From positions 1 through 25,044 of the forward strand of contig JAGUXE010000083.1 in assembly GCA_020061995.1 (NCBI GenBank): 25,044 bases of DNA, read 5' to 3'. Origin of the DNA: Ignavibacteriales bacterium. Its GTDB lineage: Bacteria > Bacteroidota > Ignavibacteria > Ignavibacteriales > Ignavibacteriaceae. Positions within the stretch are counted from its first letter, which is position 1. The number at the start of each line of letters is the position of its first letter. The position numbers and the translations under genes were made by a program. Below the pieces are notes generated by a model that saw only the letters and a program-made list of their open reading frames with translations, did not search any database and was not told the origin of the DNA. Below, piece by piece: positions 9,130 to 17,591 of the stretch.

Positions 9130-11541
9130 TTATAACTTAACACGAATGGAACCAATAAAATTTCTTCCCGGGGCAACGATTCCTGATGAATAAGTTCGAT
9201 ACCCTTTATCTAAAATATTTTCAATTCCCGCATTAACGTGAAGATAATCAGTGATTTGGTAACCACCTTTGAAATTAAGAGTAAACCAACCGGGTGAATA
9301 TGGTTTTCCATTTGTATCCTTAGCATAAATTGCCGGTTTATCCCTCTCAGTCGGGGCAAGATTATCATAGCTGACTTCACCATTATAATCAGCATATAAC
9401 ATTATATTGAGTCCTGAATTCTCGAAAGTCAACCTAACAGTTCCGTAATACGGAGGAGCATGACGAAGTGGAACTTCAGCTCCTGCGTCATCCTCTTCTT
9501 TTCCGCTTTGATAACTAAGCTTTGTGCTGAATCCAAAATAATCTAAGAACTTAAAATCGATTCCGGTCTGAATTCCCCAGATTGAAGCGTAAGCAGCATT
9601 CTGTATGGCTTGTACACGACTATTTGTCCCATCATATAAAATACTATCCAAACCATTTAACAAAAAATCGCGTCTTACCAGAGCATTATCTAAGTAGGAG
9701 TAATATCCGGTTAATTCAAATTTCAAATTATCAGAGAAAAGTTTAATTAAACCGAGTTCAACACTTGTAATATATTCCGGTTTCAAATTGGCATTAGGAA
9801 CCACAACACTTCCGGGTGCAGAATCAAATACTTTTCCAATATCATCAATGTTTGGAGCTCGAAATCCGGTTGACAAACTTAAATTTACTTGTAAATCTTT
9901 TTCGGGATTCCATATAAGTCCTGCACTTCCGGTTAAAGCTCCGGTTGTCAATTCAGAAGTTGTAAATGGGAACTTAAAAAATGTTGTGTCGTATTCAGAT
10001 TGTGTATGAACTATTGTATATCGAAGTGCAGTCTGTAAAACGTATTTTTCACTCAACTTGTTTTTATAACTTGCATACAAACTGTACGAATTCCATGTCG
10101 AGCCGTCAGGATAACGGGTGCTTATCGGTTTCTTGATTCCGGTAGCAATATTTTCCCCTTCTCCAAATGAACCGACTTTATTTAGGACAACTTCAGCACC
10201 ATAATTGACTTGTGAGGTTTCTGTTAGCGTTTTTAATAAATCAATATTTAAAGAAAGAGCATCTACCTCATCAACACGATTATTTTTATTGCTATTGCTG
10301 AAGTTTCTATCATGCCTGCTTTCTTCAAACCATTGATGGGCTAAAATAATTTTCGATAAATCATAAAACGAATTATCCGAAAAATTTGTAGCAGTTATAG
10401 TATTCATCATCCATTTTTGTGGTCCGTAATACCATTCTGCCGAGCGCAATTTTCCGTTTCTGTATTCTATAAGTCTATCGTACCTCGGTACATCAGAAGT
10501 AGCCGAATAATGAAATCCGTAATTAAACTCCCACTCATCATTCGGTTTGAACCTGACTTTTTGCATTAAATTTATTTGAGAATAACCTGATGATTTCTGC
10601 ACCAATGGGTCAGAGTTAACGACTGCAGAATCTTTGCCGTTGATTCTTGCCTGATATTCATTTCTTAAATATTCTGCCGGAGCATCTGATCCCATCTTCA
10701 AATCATCAAATTTTGAGTAAGTAACAGAAGTGAGGAATCCCCAATTCTGAAGCCCGATACTAAAATTCAGATTACCTGTTCTTTCATTATTTGCCGAAGA
10801 ATATCTTGGCATAAAATTGGATTTGAATAACGGTTCAGAGCTATAAGAATATTGCGGAACAAGAGTGTTAAATTCCATCACGCCACCGATTGCATCACTT
10901 CCGAAAATAACCGAACCGGGACCGAATAACACCTGTGCATTCGCGAGTGAATTAGCATCAAGTGAAATGACATTTTGAATGTTACCGCTACGGAAGATAG
11001 CTGTGTTTATTCTTACATTATCCACTACCATAAGAAGTCGATTTGTTGCAAATCCTCTTATCATAGGACTGCCGCCGCCGAGTTGACTTTTCTGAACGAA
11101 TACATTTCCTGTCATTGTTAACATATCTGCAGCAGTCTGCGGATTCATAAACTCAACATCTTTTGGAGTAATTAATTCAATTGCTTGAACTACCTCACTT
11201 CTATCTTCAGCCCATCTATTTGAAGAAACTACTACATTTTCAAGTGAGACAGGCTGCTCTTTTAGCAAAACTACGTAATTAAGCTTTGTAATCTCGTCCA
11301 AACTTAATTTCAATTTTTCATATCCAAGTAAACGAAATACTAGTTCTTTATTGTTTTTGAAGAAAGAAATATCAACACGCCCTTTGGAATCAGTTATCAA
11401 TGAACGATTCAAATCACCGCCATAAACTGAAACGAGTTCTAAAGGTCTTCCTGTTTTCGCATCCTTCACAATAACATTTTGAGCAAAGAAGTTACTCGAA
11501 ATGAATAGTATCAAAAAACATATTTTGATCATTCTTAACAT
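9130..11541 (-). CDS. TonB-dependent outer-membrane receptor, haemin/haemoglobin-receptor type
   Basis: An 803-residue outer-membrane receptor that would import a ligand using TonB-ExbBD energy. After a signal peptide (ICFLILFISSNFFAQ), residues about 22-95 form a carboxypeptidase-regulatory-like beta-sandwich (VIVKDAKTGRPLELVSVYG). The plug domain follows at about 105-225, with the diagnostic run GGGSPMIRGFATNRLLMVVD and then VLFGPGSVIFGSDAIGGVMEF. The rest is a 22-strand-type barrel, ending IENILDKGYRTYSSGIVAPG and IGSIRVKL at the C-terminus. The plug run is closest to haem/haemoglobin/lactoferrin receptors (HmuR-like), but many related receptors take other ligands. An ATG at 11532 (MIKICF) is an alternative start with AGGA about 9 nt upstream. 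It lies 67 nt downstream of the PPPEV membrane protein, probably in the same transcript. Confidence 0.93.
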   Translation of the reverse strand: MLRMIKICFLILFISSNFFAQNVIVKDAKTGRPLELVSVYGGDLNRSLITDSKGRVDISFFKNNKELVFRLLGYEKLKLSLDEITKLNYVVLLKEQPVSLENVVVSSNRWAEDRSEVVQAIELITPKDVEFMNPQTAADMLTMTGNVFVQKSQLGGGSPMIRGFATNRLLMVVDNVRINTAIFRSGNIQNVISLDANSLANAQVLFGPGSVIFGSDAIGGVMEFNTLVPQYSYSSEPLFKSNFMPRYSSANNERTGNLNFSIGLQNWGFLTSVTYSKFDDLKMGSDAPAEYLRNEYQARINGKDSAVVNSDPLVQKSSGYSQINLMQKVRFKPNDEWEFNYGFHYSATSDVPRYDRLIEYRNGKLRSAEWYYGPQKWMMNTITATNFSDNSFYDLSKIILAHQWFEESRHDRNFSNSNKNNRVDEVDALSLNIDLLKTLTETSQVNYGAEVVLNKVGSFGEGENIATGIKKPISTRYPDGSTWNSYSLYASYKNKLSEKYVLQTALRYTIVHTQSEYDTTFFKFPFTTSELTTGALTGSAGLIWNPEKDLQVNLSLSTGFRAPNIDDIGKVFDSAPGSVVVPNANLKPEYITSVELGLIKLFSDNLKFELTGYYSYLDNALVRRDFLLNGLDSILYDGTNSRVQAIQNAAYASIWGIQTGIDFKFLDYFGFSTKLSYQSGKEEDDAGAEVPLRHAPPYYGTVRLTFENSGLNIMLYADYNGEVSYDNLAPTERDKPAIYAKDTNGKPYSPGWFTLNFKGGYQITDYLHVNAGIENILDKGYRTYSSGIVAPGRNFIGSIRVKL

Positions 11542-11608
11542 CCTAAAAATTTAAAATAATTTAACCGGAAATTATTTCCGTTATGATATGGTCAATTTAT
11601 TTGTGGGA

Positions 11609-12259
11609 TTAAACTTCAGGAGGGGGATCAAAAACTATTGAAGCTAAATAAATAATGTTTTGAGTTTTTTGAGAATTATATTGTTGTTCCTCTGACTTTG
11701 CAATAAGAAAGTTTTCAGTGAAGGGGTATAGATAATATTTAGAATAATTTTGGGTTACGCTAAGCAGCTCTTTCCCTTTTTCACGGTTTGAGGAGAAGTA
11801 ATCGATAAAATGTTTTTGCAGATTACTGAAAAGTGCCGATTCTTTCAAATCATGGAAGACGTGATAAACTATAGAATCTCCCTTATACTCTGTTTTGATA
11901 ATATCATACATCTCCCCTTTGTAACGGAATTCCCAATCCTTAATCCATTTGAAATCTTTGATCTCTTCTTCTAAAATATTTTTACTGAATGTAAAAGTGA
12001 TAAGATTTTCTTCCGGAATTCCGCTTTTTATCATCTTCCGTATTTCACGCTTATACTTGACTTCAAGACCTTCAAACATAATTAAGTGAAATTCCGAATG
12101 GAACAATATAAGCAATAACAGTCCTATGAGAAGGCTGTTATAAAAGACCGGTTGAAGATACTTTATAATGAAACGTTTCAAAGCATTAAAATTGTGAATG
12201 ACTTTTGGAAATATAACATAAAGATTATAAATATATCGTGATTGAAATTTCAAGATCAT
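11609..12259 (-). CDS. Membrane-anchored hypothetical protein upstream of a TonB receptor
   Basis: A 216-residue protein without a named domain. About 40 basic and aromatic residues precede one strong transmembrane stretch at about 43-60 (LLIGLLLLILFHSEFHLIMF). The rest is a charged, probably periplasmic domain with the segments KREIRKMIKSGIPEENLITF and EFRYKGEMYDIIKTEYKGD, ending in FDPPPEV. Short anchored proteins with this layout and a proline-rich terminus often precede TonB receptors in Bacteroidota, from what I recall of the group; I cannot confirm it here. GGA lies 9 nt upstream of the ATG at 12259. An internal start closer to the membrane segment would give an ordinary signal anchor. 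It is 67 nt from the receptor, so it is probably a partner of it. Confidence 0.7.
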   Translation of the reverse strand: MILKFQSRYIYNLYVIFPKVIHNFNALKRFIIKYLQPVFYNSLLIGLLLLILFHSEFHLIMFEGLEVKYKREIRKMIKSGIPEENLITFTFSKNILEEEIKDFKWIKDWEFRYKGEMYDIIKTEYKGDSIVYHVFHDLKESALFSNLQKHFIDYFSSNREKGKELLSVTQNYSKYYLYPFTENFLIAKSEEQQYNSQKTQNIIYLASIVFDPPPEV

Positions 12260-12332
12260 TTCATTAATTCCTTATCCCGATTTACATTATATTTTGAAAA
12301 TTGAATTCTAAAAAAAATAAATTAGAAAAGAC

Positions 12333-13403
12333 ATGGAAATTGCAATAATCGGACTCGGACTAATTGGTGGCTCACTCGCTAAAGCATTCAAATCTTTTAA
12401 TAAAGAACTTTTTATAACAGCATATGACTGTAAAGAAACCATAGAACAAGCTTTAAATCAAAAAATTATAGATAGAGAAGTTATATCATTCTCTGAACTA
12501 AAAGATGCTGATATAATTTTCATATCGCTTCCAATTGCTGATTCATTAAATGCACTTGGTGAGATTGCCCCAATTGTGAAAGATGGCGCGATAATAACCG
12601 ACGTCTGCAGTGTTAAAGGAATTTTTGAAACAAATTGGAGAAGATTGTCTTCGAAAGGAATATTTATCGGCGGACATCCGATGACAGGGAAAGAGAAATC
12701 AGGTTACGAAAATTCGGACCCGCTTCTTTTTGAGAATGCCGTTTACATTCTATGCGGTAAACTGACCGAGAGTAAATCTTCAAAAGAATTTCTCACACTT
12801 CTTTATTCTATTGGAGCTAAGGTAAAATTTCTTGATGCGGAAGTTCATGATAAAATCACTTCAAAAGTTAGTCACCTTCCTCAAATAGTTGCAGTGGCAT
12901 TAGTTAATGCAATAACCGGGGAAAATAAAAACGGTGAAGCAATTGATTTTGCTGCCGGTGGTTTTCGTGATATGACTCGTATCGCTTCAAGTCCATTTCA
13001 CATTTGGGAGGCGATACTCCAAAATAATAAAGCCAATGTTGTCGAATCGATTGAAGCAATAATCGAAAAGTTAAATGAATATAAAACATTAATAACAAAT
13101 GATAATTCCAAACGGCTTGCTGAGTCTTTTGAATCAGCAAGATATATGAGAGATGCTATACCAAAGCAGAATAAAGGGTTTATTAATCCCGTTTTTGATT
13201 TGTATGTTTCAGTTAAAGACGAACCGGGAGTACTCAGCAAACTGACAACATTGATGTTTGAAAATAGTATTAACATTAAGGATATGGAATTACTTAAAAT
13301 AAGAGAAGGGGCACAAGGGACATTCAGGCTTTCTTTTGAATCTGAGGATGCTGTTGAGCTTGCAAAAATTCTTCTCCGGGAAAATGGTTTTACGTATGGT
13401 TAG
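12333..13403 (+). CDS. tyrA: Prephenate dehydrogenase with C-terminal ACT domain
   Basis: Converts prephenate to 4-hydroxyphenylpyruvate with NAD+, the committed step towards tyrosine. The 356-residue protein starts with the Rossmann fingerprint GLGLIGGSLA at 7-16. His115 in GGHPMTGKEKSG and His181 in SKVSHLPQ are the conserved active-site region residues of the TyrA family. The helical dimerisation domain occupies about 170-275, and residues 289-356 form an ACT domain (FDLYVSVKDEPGVLSKLT), so allosteric control by an amino acid, most likely tyrosine, is expected. The ATG has only a weak purine stretch (GAAAAG) upstream. The promoter region shared with the divergent membrane-protein gene is just 73 nt. 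The stop codon overlaps the first base of a palindrome. Confidence 0.95.
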   Translation: MEIAIIGLGLIGGSLAKAFKSFNKELFITAYDCKETIEQALNQKIIDREVISFSELKDADIIFISLPIADSLNALGEIAPIVKDGAIITDVCSVKGIFETNWRRLSSKGIFIGGHPMTGKEKSGYENSDPLLFENAVYILCGKLTESKSSKEFLTLLYSIGAKVKFLDAEVHDKITSKVSHLPQIVAVALVNAITGENKNGEAIDFAAGGFRDMTRIASSPFHIWEAILQNNKANVVESIEAIIEKLNEYKTLITNDNSKRLAESFESARYMRDAIPKQNKGFINPVFDLYVSVKDEPGVLSKLTTLMFENSINIKDMELLKIREGAQGTFRLSFESEDAVELAKILLRENGFTYG

Positions 13404-13430
13404 TAGAGACTTGCCGCGGCAAGTCTCTAC
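13403..13430. repeat. 28-bp perfect palindrome overlapping the tyrA stop codon
   Basis: Arms GTAGAGACTTGCCG and CGGCAAGTCTCTAC are exact reverse complements. The first G is the last base of the tyrA TAG stop. There is no T run on either side, so it is not a standard terminator, although it sits between convergent genes and could still stop or protect transcripts. It resembles dispersed short palindromes known from many bacterial genomes. A degenerate half copy follows at 13449-13466 (CTAGGCAAGCCTTTACAG, 14 of 18 bases matching the right arm). Confidence 0.9.
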
Positions 13431-13483
13431 AGCGCCAAGTATTTATACCTAGGCAAGCCTTTACAGTTCGGCAAACAACTAAT

Positions 13484-14668
13484 TTAGAATTGTGATGCCT
13501 CATTTATTATCACGAAATTCCCCTTTTTGTCGATATAACCGTAGGTAACTTTTCTGGTTTTATCATCAAAGAATTCGGCATATGCCCGACTACTGTTAAA
13601 GGGTTTAATTTTTCGATACATCGGTTTGAAAACTTCTTTACCGGTTTTATCAACCGCACAATGTTTCATACCATATCCTTTGTGGACGATTGCTAAACCT
13701 TCTTGAAAACCCGACCAGAATGTGATTCTATCATCATCTTTTTTTGGTTTGGGATAACTCTTAATTACTTTTCCGTTGACATCAATAATTTGCCATTCTT
13801 CAAAATAATTTTTCTGATCATAAACACTTACAACAGCAAGATTTTCTGAGAATGGAAAAACTTGTTTGAATTTTGGTTCAACAATTAGTTTGCCTTCTTT
13901 ATTAATTATTCCCCATTTGAAATCATTCGATAAAACAAACGCACGTCCATTGCTGAAAGGTTTAGGTTCGTTTGAATAAGTATAATCAATTACAAGTTTT
14001 CCATCCTTATTGATGAAGCCCCATTTGTATTCGCCGGTTGGAGTTTCACCTTTTACCGCTGCCATTCCATCTGAGAAATTGCGATTTTCAATGAACTTAG
14101 GTTCGATAACATTTTTACCTGTTTTATCAATATATCCGACATTAAATTGAACCTGATTACTCGCAAGTCCTTCAACAAAATATGTTTCGTAAGAATGATG
14201 ATTAGGGAAAGCATCGACTAAAACTTTCCCCTCTTTATCAATTATGCTCCATCTAAGCTGGGAACTACCATCAGCCGATGCCGGTGAATAGGTAGTTGTC
14301 ACATCATCATAAAAGTGCATCGCCATATAGTATTGAAATGGAATAACTACTTTTCCGGACTTGTCAATATATCCCCGCAAGCCTTCTTCCCCACGTTTGA
14401 TAACTAACGCGAGACCATTCATAAATCTGGGGTAATCAACAACCGCCTGATATTGAGGTTCGATAACGACTTTACCGTTCTCATCAATAAAACCCCAAAC
14501 ATTTCCTTTTCTTACCGAAGCTAAACCTTCGCTAAAATCTGATATTTCATCGAAACTTATTTTGGCGACATTTTTATCAACTGCTATTTGTACTTTTTGT
14601 TGAGCTTGTGTAGGAAGGAATGAGAAAATAATTAGAAGAGTAATTAATGGTGTGAATAGATTTTTCAT
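13484..14668 (-). CDS. Secreted WG-repeat protein
   Basis: A 394-residue exported protein. The ATG at 14668 gives a good signal peptide (MKNLFTPLITLLIIFSFLPTQAQQ) and has AGGGA about 8 nt upstream; an ATG at 14725 in the same frame would bury the signal behind 19 residues. After the signal the protein is almost entirely WG repeats of about 30-45 residues, each with the pattern WGFID..GK.VI.P.(F/Y), such as NVWGFIDENGKVVIEPQYQA and KWGFINKDGKLVIDY. I count roughly eight or nine units, the last being YGYIDKKGNFVI. WG repeats form beta-hairpin arrays thought to mediate binding; no catalytic residues are visible. It is last in a minus-strand run of exported proteins. Confidence 0.88.
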   Translation of the reverse strand: MKNLFTPLITLLIIFSFLPTQAQQKVQIAVDKNVAKISFDEISDFSEGLASVRKGNVWGFIDENGKVVIEPQYQAVVDYPRFMNGLALVIKRGEEGLRGYIDKSGKVVIPFQYYMAMHFYDDVTTTYSPASADGSSQLRWSIIDKEGKVLVDAFPNHHSYETYFVEGLASNQVQFNVGYIDKTGKNVIEPKFIENRNFSDGMAAVKGETPTGEYKWGFINKDGKLVIDYTYSNEPKPFSNGRAFVLSNDFKWGIINKEGKLIVEPKFKQVFPFSENLAVVSVYDQKNYFEEWQIIDVNGKVIKSYPKPKKDDDRITFWSGFQEGLAIVHKGYGMKHCAVDKTGKEVFKPMYRKIKPFNSSRAYAEFFDDKTRKVTYGYIDKKGNFVIINEASQF

Positions 14669-14824
14669 AATGTTCCCTTTCATATTGTAAATGATAGAGA
14701 AAAATAAATCAACCGGATTGTTCACTTATTTTCCCCTTAAAATGAAAATCTCTAAATGAAAGTTAAAGGAGTTTGCTTATAGTTTCAATCAAAATCGGCT
14801 CTTAAAGTGAGATGTGAAAGAATT

Positions 14825-15715
14825 TTATTTAGAATAGGGCAAACTGATATAAAGTTTACCTAATTCATTAAGTTGACCGGGACTTGAATTTAAAAGATAT
14901 GTGAATTTATTGTCCGGTAAATTACCTCTTCCGATAAACCATGCATAACGAAAAACATCCGGACGGGTTTCACAAATATTTACCATTTCACGCATTTGAG
15001 CTGCTTGTTTTTCGTATGAGTTTATTTGAGAATTCCAGTTTGCCATTTCGGTAATCCAGATTTTCTTTCCATATTTTTTTAGTCTGTCAAGTTGAGAAGC
15101 TAAACCGTAATCATACCAATGGAATGCAAGATAATCTATCTTTGGTTCTCTTCCGTTTATTCGATTGAATGCTACATAAAATGAGTCAAGCCAAACCACA
15201 GGATCAGAATAGCTCGAAAGAGTTCCCCAATTCATTTGAGGACCTACGAGATAAATTGTTCTACCTTGAGCTGCAAGTTCATTAACAACTTGTTCATACT
15301 TAAGCCAATCAGAAGCAGCCTGCTGGGGTGTTCGGTTAGCTTGATCAGTTAGATTTGGTTCGTTCAATGCAAGCAGATATTTTATTTCCAGATGACTTAA
15401 GATGAAATATTTAACATGAGTAATATCGTTTGCAGTTGTTCCACCACCCCATAACATCGGGGTAAATTCCATGTTGTAAGTGGAATAATAATTTGTAGGA
15501 GCTGATGTACTCATATACCAATTATACCACCAGGATACGCCGCTTTTTAAAGTATCAAAATCTGCAGAGTTAGTGAGATTATATGCGAGTCCGCGCTTGG
15601 GGCTTTTTGTTAATTGTTGAGTTGAATTTTCATCCGTTGGATTAGATTTCTCTTTACACCCGATAAGAGTTATAAAAATTAAAGCTATATAAATAGTATT
15701 TCTGATTGATGACAT
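14825..15715 (-). CDS. Lipoprotein glycoside hydrolase, GH128-like
   Basis: A 296-residue lipoprotein with lipobox LIGC (Cys20) and a Ser/Thr/Asn-rich linker. The domain from about residue 40 resembles the glycosyl hydrolase catalytic core family (GH128, beta-1,3-glucanases). RGLAYNLT opens the barrel and SWWYNWY follows. The acid/base candidate is Glu119 in LLALNEPN, and the nucleophile candidate is Glu223 in IWITEMAN; both glutamates sit at strand ends as expected for a clan A TIM barrel. YLAFHWYDYG also fits. Being a lipoprotein, it probably acts on a polysaccharide at the cell surface or in the periplasm. It begins 56 nt after the end of the ATP-grasp gene. The class assignment is from motif memory; the substrate is uncertain. 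Confidence 0.8.
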   Translation of the reverse strand: MSSIRNTIYIALIFITLIGCKEKSNPTDENSTQQLTKSPKRGLAYNLTNSADFDTLKSGVSWWYNWYMSTSAPTNYYSTYNMEFTPMLWGGGTTANDITHVKYFILSHLEIKYLLALNEPNLTDQANRTPQQAASDWLKYEQVVNELAAQGRTIYLVGPQMNWGTLSSYSDPVVWLDSFYVAFNRINGREPKIDYLAFHWYDYGLASQLDRLKKYGKKIWITEMANWNSQINSYEKQAAQMREMVNICETRPDVFRYAWFIGRGNLPDNKFTYLLNSSPGQLNELGKLYISLPYSK

Positions 15716-15771
15716 AAATTTCTCTAAAAATTTTTCTGATTGAAACTTAATAATCCGCTCTTAAACGAGTA

Positions 15772-16932
15772 TCACTTTTCAGTAATAAATTCAGTTAGAT
15801 CATTTTTCAAAATTGATTCTAATTCTTGGAAGTTCTTTTCTCTTGTTTCGGTAAAAACAAATCCGAAAATCGGATACTGATTTATATCGGTTTTGCGGAG
15901 TTCTAATACATTTTCAAATTTTGATTTTAATTTTTCATAATTGAAACTTTCGATTTGTTCTTCCTCCAAAATCTTAGGTTTATCCAACACAATTATGCTA
16001 TAAATTAAATCATCTTTTTCCGAAATAATAGTATTCCAATCAGGTCGTTTGTTTTCCATAAAACATTCATACGGATTAATTCCATAAGCATGATAAGCAA
16101 TATCAGTAGTTCCCCAACCGGCAAATCTAACCGGATTTATTTCAATCGGAATAATGTTTGAATTATTGACTCTTACTTCAACATGTAAAGGGAAGTTTTT
16201 AATGTTTATTAGTCCCCCGATTTTTTCAAGAAAAGACTTAAAACTACTTAGCTGTTCTTCAATTATTTTTTTAGAAGTAATATATAATCTGTCGCTTGTA
16301 TCACTTTCGGAAGCGAATATATGCTTCATGATATTCAGAATAACTGGTTCCCCTTCATCATTAAAATAGGCATCGAAGGCGTATTCGGTTCCTTCGATAT
16401 AATCTTCGATTATGTAATTTGTTGTATCAAGCACTGCAGTTGGAAACATAGATTCAAATTTGTCTCTATCTTCCTTTATCATATTTACCGTGCTCACCCA
16501 TTCTTCGTCACTACAAACTTTGTATACACCCAGACTCAAAAATCCAACTGAAGGTTTTATCACAAATGGTTTTTTAATAGTTTTTATATCAAGAGTTTTA
16601 AGTTCACTTAGAGATAATTCAGAGAAATAAAAATCGGGGTAAAGATGTTTTACTAATTCGCGGAATTTAACTTTATCTTTAAATAGATTTATAATTGTCG
16701 GTAGTTCTGAAAATGATAATTTATCAGTGATCCATGCAATGCAGTTTTCGGAATTTGTGCATATTTTCTGATTAACTCTAAATTCCTCAATGAAAATATC
16801 TTCATTTATCAAGAGATTATCTTTTTCAAAACCGTGCGATTCGGAAAACTCATTTCTTAAAACTTTGTAACCGTTATTCTCAATTGTACTTTGCAATAAA
16901 TGCGATATGTATGGTTTATCTGTAACGAACAT
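15772..16932 (-). CDS. ATP-grasp domain protein, ligase of unknown substrate
   Basis: A 386-residue cytosolic protein with an ATP-grasp fold, which joins a carboxylate to an amine or thiol through an acyl phosphate. Seen motifs: the ATP-binding lysine strand KKPFVIKPSVGFLSLGV, the second strand IIEDYIEGTEYAFDAYF, and the metal-binding block HVEVRVNNSNIIPIEINPVR, with Glu and Asn in EINP as Mg ligands. GWGTTDIAYHAYGINPYE follows. There is no signal peptide. It starts 41 nt after the deformylase-like lipoprotein gene on the same strand, so the two are probably co-transcribed. Substrate cannot be told; relatives make dipeptides, modify peptides or act in nucleotide pathways. No partner gene such as an amidotransferase is nearby. 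Confidence 0.85.
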   Translation of the reverse strand: MFVTDKPYISHLLQSTIENNGYKVLRNEFSESHGFEKDNLLINEDIFIEEFRVNQKICTNSENCIAWITDKLSFSELPTIINLFKDKVKFRELVKHLYPDFYFSELSLSELKTLDIKTIKKPFVIKPSVGFLSLGVYKVCSDEEWVSTVNMIKEDRDKFESMFPTAVLDTTNYIIEDYIEGTEYAFDAYFNDEGEPVILNIMKHIFASESDTSDRLYITSKKIIEEQLSSFKSFLEKIGGLINIKNFPLHVEVRVNNSNIIPIEINPVRFAGWGTTDIAYHAYGINPYECFMENKRPDWNTIISEKDDLIYSIIVLDKPKILEEEQIESFNYEKLKSKFENVLELRKTDINQYPIFGFVFTETREKNFQELESILKNDLTEFITEK

Positions 16933-16973
16933 AATTTTTTTTTGCTTTTTGGAATGATGAGTAAAATGTTAAC

Positions 16974-17591
16974 CTATTTGAGTCTGTCTAAATAGAGTAT
17001 TCCGTTAAGGTGGTCAATTTCATGCTGAAAAATAATTGCTGTGAATCCCTCAACCATTTCTATTTGATGAGTTTTTTCAAAATTGTCATACTCAAGCAGA
17101 ATAGCAAATGAACGAGTAGTTGTTGTATCTCTTCTCCCCGGGATTGACAAACAACCTTCTAACCAACTTAATTTCTTTTTGGTGTATTGCTTTATCTTGG
17201 GATTAAAATAAACTTCAAACGGAAAACCGGGTTTATCATATCGTTGAACCCAAATAATATTTTTAAGAATACCGACTTGCGGTGCGGCAATTCCAACTCC
17301 GGCAGTTAAACTGTCATTCACTGTGGCATATAATCTTTTCACTAAATTTTGAAGAACCGGGTCTGATGGATTAACGACTACATCAAGTGATTGTGATCGA
17401 AGTATTATTGAATCTTTATGATTGTAGACATTTAACACTCGCATCGGAGTTAAACTGTCGGCTTCCATAATTAGATTGATTTGTACTTTTGAAAATAACC
17501 CCGATGACAAACTTCTCTGATTAATTTTTTCTACAGAAGTACATCCGGCTACGACTAAAAGGAATAAAATAAAAAGGCTATATTTTCTCAT
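16974..17591 (-). CDS. Peptide deformylase homologue with a lipoprotein signal peptide
   Basis: Peptide deformylase removes the formyl group from nascent proteins in the cytosol using a metal held by Cys and two His. All three motifs are intact here: GVGIAAPQ at 98-105, EGCLS with Cys147, and HEIDH with His190, Glu191 and His194. The protein has 205 residues, against about 165-190 for a typical enzyme. The extra about 48 N-terminal residues form a lipoprotein signal, MRKYSLFILFLLVVAGC with Cys17, and a linker before the usual start region (MRVLNVYNHKDSIILRSQ). The start at 17591 is followed in the transcript by the ATP-grasp gene. If exported it cannot act on nascent chains, so it may be a periplasmic amidohydrolase, or the signal may be misread by me. 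I withhold the symbol def. Confidence 0.85.
   Translation of the reverse strand: MRKYSLFILFLLVVAGCTSVEKINQRSLSSGLFSKVQINLIMEADSLTPMRVLNVYNHKDSIILRSQSLDVVVNPSDPVLQNLVKRLYATVNDSLTAGVGIAAPQVGILKNIIWVQRYDKPGFPFEVYFNPKIKQYTKKKLSWLEGCLSIPGRRDTTTTRSFAILLEYDNFEKTHQIEMVEGFTAIIFQHEIDHLNGILYLDRLK

Noticed and set aside
11565..11579. Small inverted repeat CGGAAATTATTTCCG between the PPPEV protein and the TonB receptor as a terminator
   Set aside because: The stem is short and AT-rich and the following T-rich stretch is interrupted. At most it is a weak attenuator, so I did not list it.
13403..13430. Ordinary rho-independent terminator for tyrA or the WG-repeat gene
   Set aside because: The stem is strong, but neither side is followed by a T run. 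It is listed as a palindromic repeat instead.
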